The translations under genes were made by a program, and so were the position numbers. A stretch of DNA of 6,618 bases from Deltaproteobacteria bacterium. GTDB lineage: Bacteria; Desulfobacterota; Desulfobulbia; Desulfobulbales; BM004. Each line of letters opens with the position of its first letter. The stretch's first letter is position 1. The stretch lies in assembly GCA_019312685.1 (NCBI GenBank), contig JAFDCR010000349.1, positions 1 through 6,618 on the forward strand, read 5' to 3'. A model generated the notes under the pieces. The model was not told where the DNA came from. It saw only the letters and a program-made list of their open reading frames with translations, and made no database searches. Of this stretch, positions 3,755 to 6,618 are shown piece by piece.

Positions 3755-6618
3755 TCAGACTATCAGAGGGGCTATCTCACTTAAGGATTGTCTGGCGGAG
3801 TCAAAATCATAATTACTTAAGGCATTCTCCATTGCTGCCAGTTTTTCTTGCACTCCTTCTGTTGTCAGCATTGCTGCTTTGAATTCTTCAAAAAGGGAAA
3901 TCGCTTCTGTATCATTGTCAGCCAACAGTTCATCCAGTCTTGTATAAAGTTTCTTTTTGGCAGACTTATCCAGTATTTTTTCCCTAATTCCGGCCGCAGG
4001 TCCTTCCTCGGGAGACTCTTTCACACCGGCAATTGAAGAAAGCACCAATAACAACTTGTTTTGGGCAATTTCGAGTAGTGCATAAAGAGAATCGCGGTCT
4101 TGTTTTTGTTTAATGCCTGAATCCAATTCACTGGCCGCTTTGTGCAACTCATTGGCCCCGATGGTCCCGGAAACCCCTTTCAGGGTATGAACCAGTCTTC
4201 CGGCCTCTTCAAAATCTTCCTGCTCAAAAGCCTCCCTTATTTTCTCCCCGACATTTTCCTGGTTGCCCAGGAACTGGCTCAGGATATTCCGGTAAAGTTT
4301 TTCATTGCCAGCCGTTCGCATCAAGCCTTGCCTGACATTTATCCCGGGTAGCTGGTCAGGCAGCGCGGCAACCTTTGTCGCCTCCTCAACAGTCCCTTCA
4401 AATATCCGCTTGCTCCCCGAGGTCTCGCTTCCGGCTGGCCTTTCTTCTTCCTCCCGATTATCTCCCTGCCCCGGTTTCCTTTCTCCAGGCCTGATCCACT
4501 GCATCAGCGCTGCATAGAGTTCAGCAGGATTTACCGGTTTGGTTATATGGCCGTTCATCCCGGCTCCCAGAGATTTCTCGCGGTCACCGATCATTGCATG
4601 GGCAGTCATGGCAATGATCGGAAGTTGTCTGTATGTCTGTTCATTTAAGTGTTTCTCTTTCTCCATTTTCCTAATTTTTCCTGTTGCCTCCAGACCGTCC
4701 ATCTCCGGCATCTGGATATCCATGAGTACCAGGTCATAGTTTCTTCTCTGTACCGCTGCTAATGCCTTAATGCCATTATTGACAACTTCCACAATGATTC
4801 CCGCCTTTTTCAGAAGTTCGACCGCCACCTGTTGATTGATTTTATTGTCCTCGGCCAGAAGCACCTTGGCATCTTTGACTCGCTCAATACCAGGAGGTAA
4901 AAATTCGTATTGCGGTATGTCTATTTTCTTCTCTTCTGTTAAACCAAAAACATCCAATATGGCATCAAACAGGGTGGAAGGTGTGACCGGCTTGGTCAGC
5001 AAGCCGTCCAGACCGGCCTCTTTAGCCTTCTTGAAAATCCCAGTCCTGCCGTAAGCCGTAACTATTATAATGACGGGTTTTTCCGACAGGTTGGTATCAT
5101 TCTTGATGATGCGGGCAGTCTTAATACCGTTGAGGCCTGACATTTTCCAGTCCATGAAAACCAGTTTGAAAGGATTGCCGGCTGCAGCGGCCCGGATTGT
5201 CATTTCCAGGGCTTCCTCACCGGATCCGGCTACAGACACTTTAAAGGATAGCGATTCCAGCATATTTGCCAAGACATGCTGCATTGTTTTACTGTCGTCA
5301 ACCACCAGAACTCGCATACCGTGATGCTTTGGGGGGACCTGATAGGTCATTTGCATGGTCTCATCGGCAGCCCGGCCGAATGTCGCGGTGAAACTGAAGG
5401 TGCTGCCGACACCAAGCTCACTTTCCACGTTGATTTCCCCACCCATCATTTCCACCAATTTCCTGCAGATGCTTAAGCCAAGGCCCGACCCCCCATATCT
5501 GCGGGTGGTCGACGTATCCGCCTGACTAAAGGGAAGAAATAAAGAGGATGCCTGTTCCATGTTCATACCGATACCGGTGTCCCGGATACTGAATCTGAGC
5601 TTTACTGATGCCGATTTTTTGCTGACCAGTTCGGTGGAAACCAGTATTTCTCCTTTATCGGTAAATTTCACCGCGTTATTAACCAGATTAATAAGCACCT
5701 GCTCAAGCCGCAAAGGATCCCCTTGCAGGCCGAACGGCACATCAGGTGCAATATTCAGGATCAACTCAACCCCCTTTTCCTCAGCCTTGAGAACAATCTG
5801 ATTGCTCACCCGCTTCAGTACTTCATTTAAATTGAAATCAACATTTTCCATCTCGAGCCTGTCTGCTTCAATCTTGGAGAAGTCCAGGATATCATTGATA
5901 ATCTGCAGAAGCGAATGGGCCGAACTATCTATCTTTGAACAATAATCTTGCTGCTTTCTCGTGAGTTTTGTCTGGAGCGCCATGGTCGTCAAACCGATGA
6001 TGGCGTTCATCGGTGTCCTTATTTCATGACTCATGTTGGCCAGAAAAATGGACTTGGCCTTAACGGCGTCTTCAGCCTTTTCTTTTGCTGCTTCAAGATC
6101 CGACATCATGTTCAGCATGGCGAGACGCATGTCCGCAAGTTCATTAATATGTTTTTTAAGATTTCTTTCTGTCTCTTTAAGAAGGGAAATATCAGCCCCA
6201 TATACATTTATTACTTCGTATTCAGGTTCGTAGGTAAAAGAAAACAACAGATCCTTGCCACTGATTTTGCGTTCGACCTGCAGGACTCCATTTGCTGACA
6301 GCACTCTTTTCATCATGTCCCGATCCAAGTCCGGGCAGACATCAGACAGGATTTTGCCTTGCGGATTTTCAGTGGTAAAAAGTTTTTGCGAGGCACTGTT
6401 TGCCTGGAGAATATAGCCCTCCTTATCGATTCTGAACACCGGCGAAGGATTTAAATGGGTAAAAAGCGCCAGGCTGGCTAATTCTTTTTCTGCTTCCCTG
6501 CGTTCAGTGATATCTTCCTTGGACGCGATATAGTGGGTGATTTCATCTGAATCGTCAAAGACGGGTGCAATGGCGGCTCTTTCCCAGAATATCTCGCCAT
6601 TCTTCTTTTTATTGCACA
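3755..6618 (-). CDS. Hybrid sensor histidine kinase, PAS-PAS-HisKA-HATPase-REC-REC-HPt (5' end outside window)
   Basis: Multi-step phosphorelay kinase. The frame is open to the right edge, so the start is missing; about 953 residues are visible. Numbering is from an internal GTG codon at 6439. Upstream, ITHYIASKEDITERREAEKE is the end of one PAS/PAC unit, and 1-88 form a second PAS. After a coiled-coil linker (90-130) comes HisKA with H138 (FLANMSHEIRTPMN), then HATPase_c with its N box (NLVNNAVKFT, 251-260), DTGIGM (287-292) and GGSGLGLS (316-323). Receiver 1 has D381/D382, phospho-acceptor D430, T461 and K483. Receiver 2 has E530/D531, D574, T612 and K634. The HPt histidine is H751 (HTLKG). 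The final 75 or so residues form a small acidic helical module. All catalytic and phosphotransfer residues are intact, so the protein looks active. No membrane segment is visible in this part. The signal and final response regulator are unknown; a BFD-like gene follows by 64 bases. Confidence 0.96.
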   Translation of the reverse strand, partial: CNKKKNGEIFWERAAIAPVFDDSDEITHYIASKEDITERREAEKELASLALFTHLNPSPVFRIDKEGYILQANSASQKLFTTENPQGKILSDVCPDLDRDMMKRVLSANGVLQVERKISGKDLLFSFTYEPEYEVINVYGADISLLKETERNLKKHINELADMRLAMLNMMSDLEAAKEKAEDAVKAKSIFLANMSHEIRTPMNAIIGLTTMALQTKLTRKQQDYCSKIDSSAHSLLQIINDILDFSKIEADRLEMENVDFNLNEVLKRVSNQIVLKAEEKGVELILNIAPDVPFGLQGDPLRLEQVLINLVNNAVKFTDKGEILVSTELVSKKSASVKLRFSIRDTGIGMNMEQASSLFLPFSQADTSTTRRYGGSGLGLSICRKLVEMMGGEINVESELGVGSTFSFTATFGRAADETMQMTYQVPPKHHGMRVLVVDDSKTMQHVLANMLESLSFKVSVAGSGEEALEMTIRAAAAGNPFKLVFMDWKMSGLNGIKTARIIKNDTNLSEKPVIIIVTAYGRTGIFKKAKEAGLDGLLTKPVTPSTLFDAILDVFGLTEEKKIDIPQYEFLPPGIERVKDAKVLLAEDNKINQQVAVELLKKAGIIVEVVNNGIKALAAVQRRNYDLVLMDIQMPEMDGLEATGKIRKMEKEKHLNEQTYRQLPIIAMTAHAMIGDREKSLGAGMNGHITKPVNPAELYAALMQWIRPGERKPGQGDNREEEERPAGSETSGSKRIFEGTVEEATKVAALPDQLPGINVRQGLMRTAGNEKLYRNILSQFLGNQENVGEKIREAFEQEDFEEAGRLVHTLKGVSGTIGANELHKAASELDSGIKQKQDRDSLYALLEIAQNKLLLVLSSIAGVKESPEEGPAAGIREKILDKSAKKKLYTRLDELLADNDTEAISLFEEFKAAMLTTEGVQEKLAAMENALSNYDFDSARQSLSEIAPLIV

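Overview
All supported genes lie on the minus strand, so the window reads from right to left. The gene families suggest an anaerobic bacterium of the former Deltaproteobacteria (Desulfobacterota/Desulfuromonadota). The pointers are a SbtM-like radical SAM/SPASM maturase next to a possible selenocysteine peptide, a BFD-type [2Fe-2S] protein, a PAS/double-receiver hybrid kinase and a stand-alone PilZ protein. Taxonomy is inferred from these families only; there is no rRNA or other marker here.

Right half (about 3190-6618): a large hybrid sensor kinase enters from beyond the right edge. Its visible part has two PAS regions, HisKA, HATPase_c, two receivers, an HPt domain and a small C-terminal module. 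It is followed after 64 bases by a 75-residue BFD-like iron-sulfur protein, a possible 33-codon ORF and a weak terminator. Next, from a probable promoter of its own, comes an 86-residue PilZ protein, a likely c-di-GMP receptor.

Centre and left (about 370-2680): this is the most interesting part. It looks like a ribosomally made, post-translationally modified peptide (RiPP) cassette of the selenobiotic SbtA/SbtM type, meaning a radical SAM/SPASM maturase paired with a selenocysteine-containing target peptide. A short precursor-like ORF starts at 2665 with a lysine-rich, then hydrophobic leader and a TTGC/CGC cysteine segment. After a one-base frame break it continues in the -1 frame as a Gly/Ala/Glu-rich tail carrying a TGC-TGA (Cys-Sec?) pair. 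A strong intrinsic terminator (2387-2433) follows, placed as an attenuator immediately before the maturase start. The 533-residue maturase is followed directly, stop to start, by a 133-residue protein of unknown function with a Cys-x-Cys-Pro motif.

Positions 1-369 contain no convincing gene. A very good Shine-Dalgarno sequence at 37-45 hints that another minus-strand gene starts at the left edge.

The main uncertainties are whether the frame break in the precursor is a sequence error, a mutation or a real recoding event, and whether its TGA is read as selenocysteine. Neither can be settled from this window alone.
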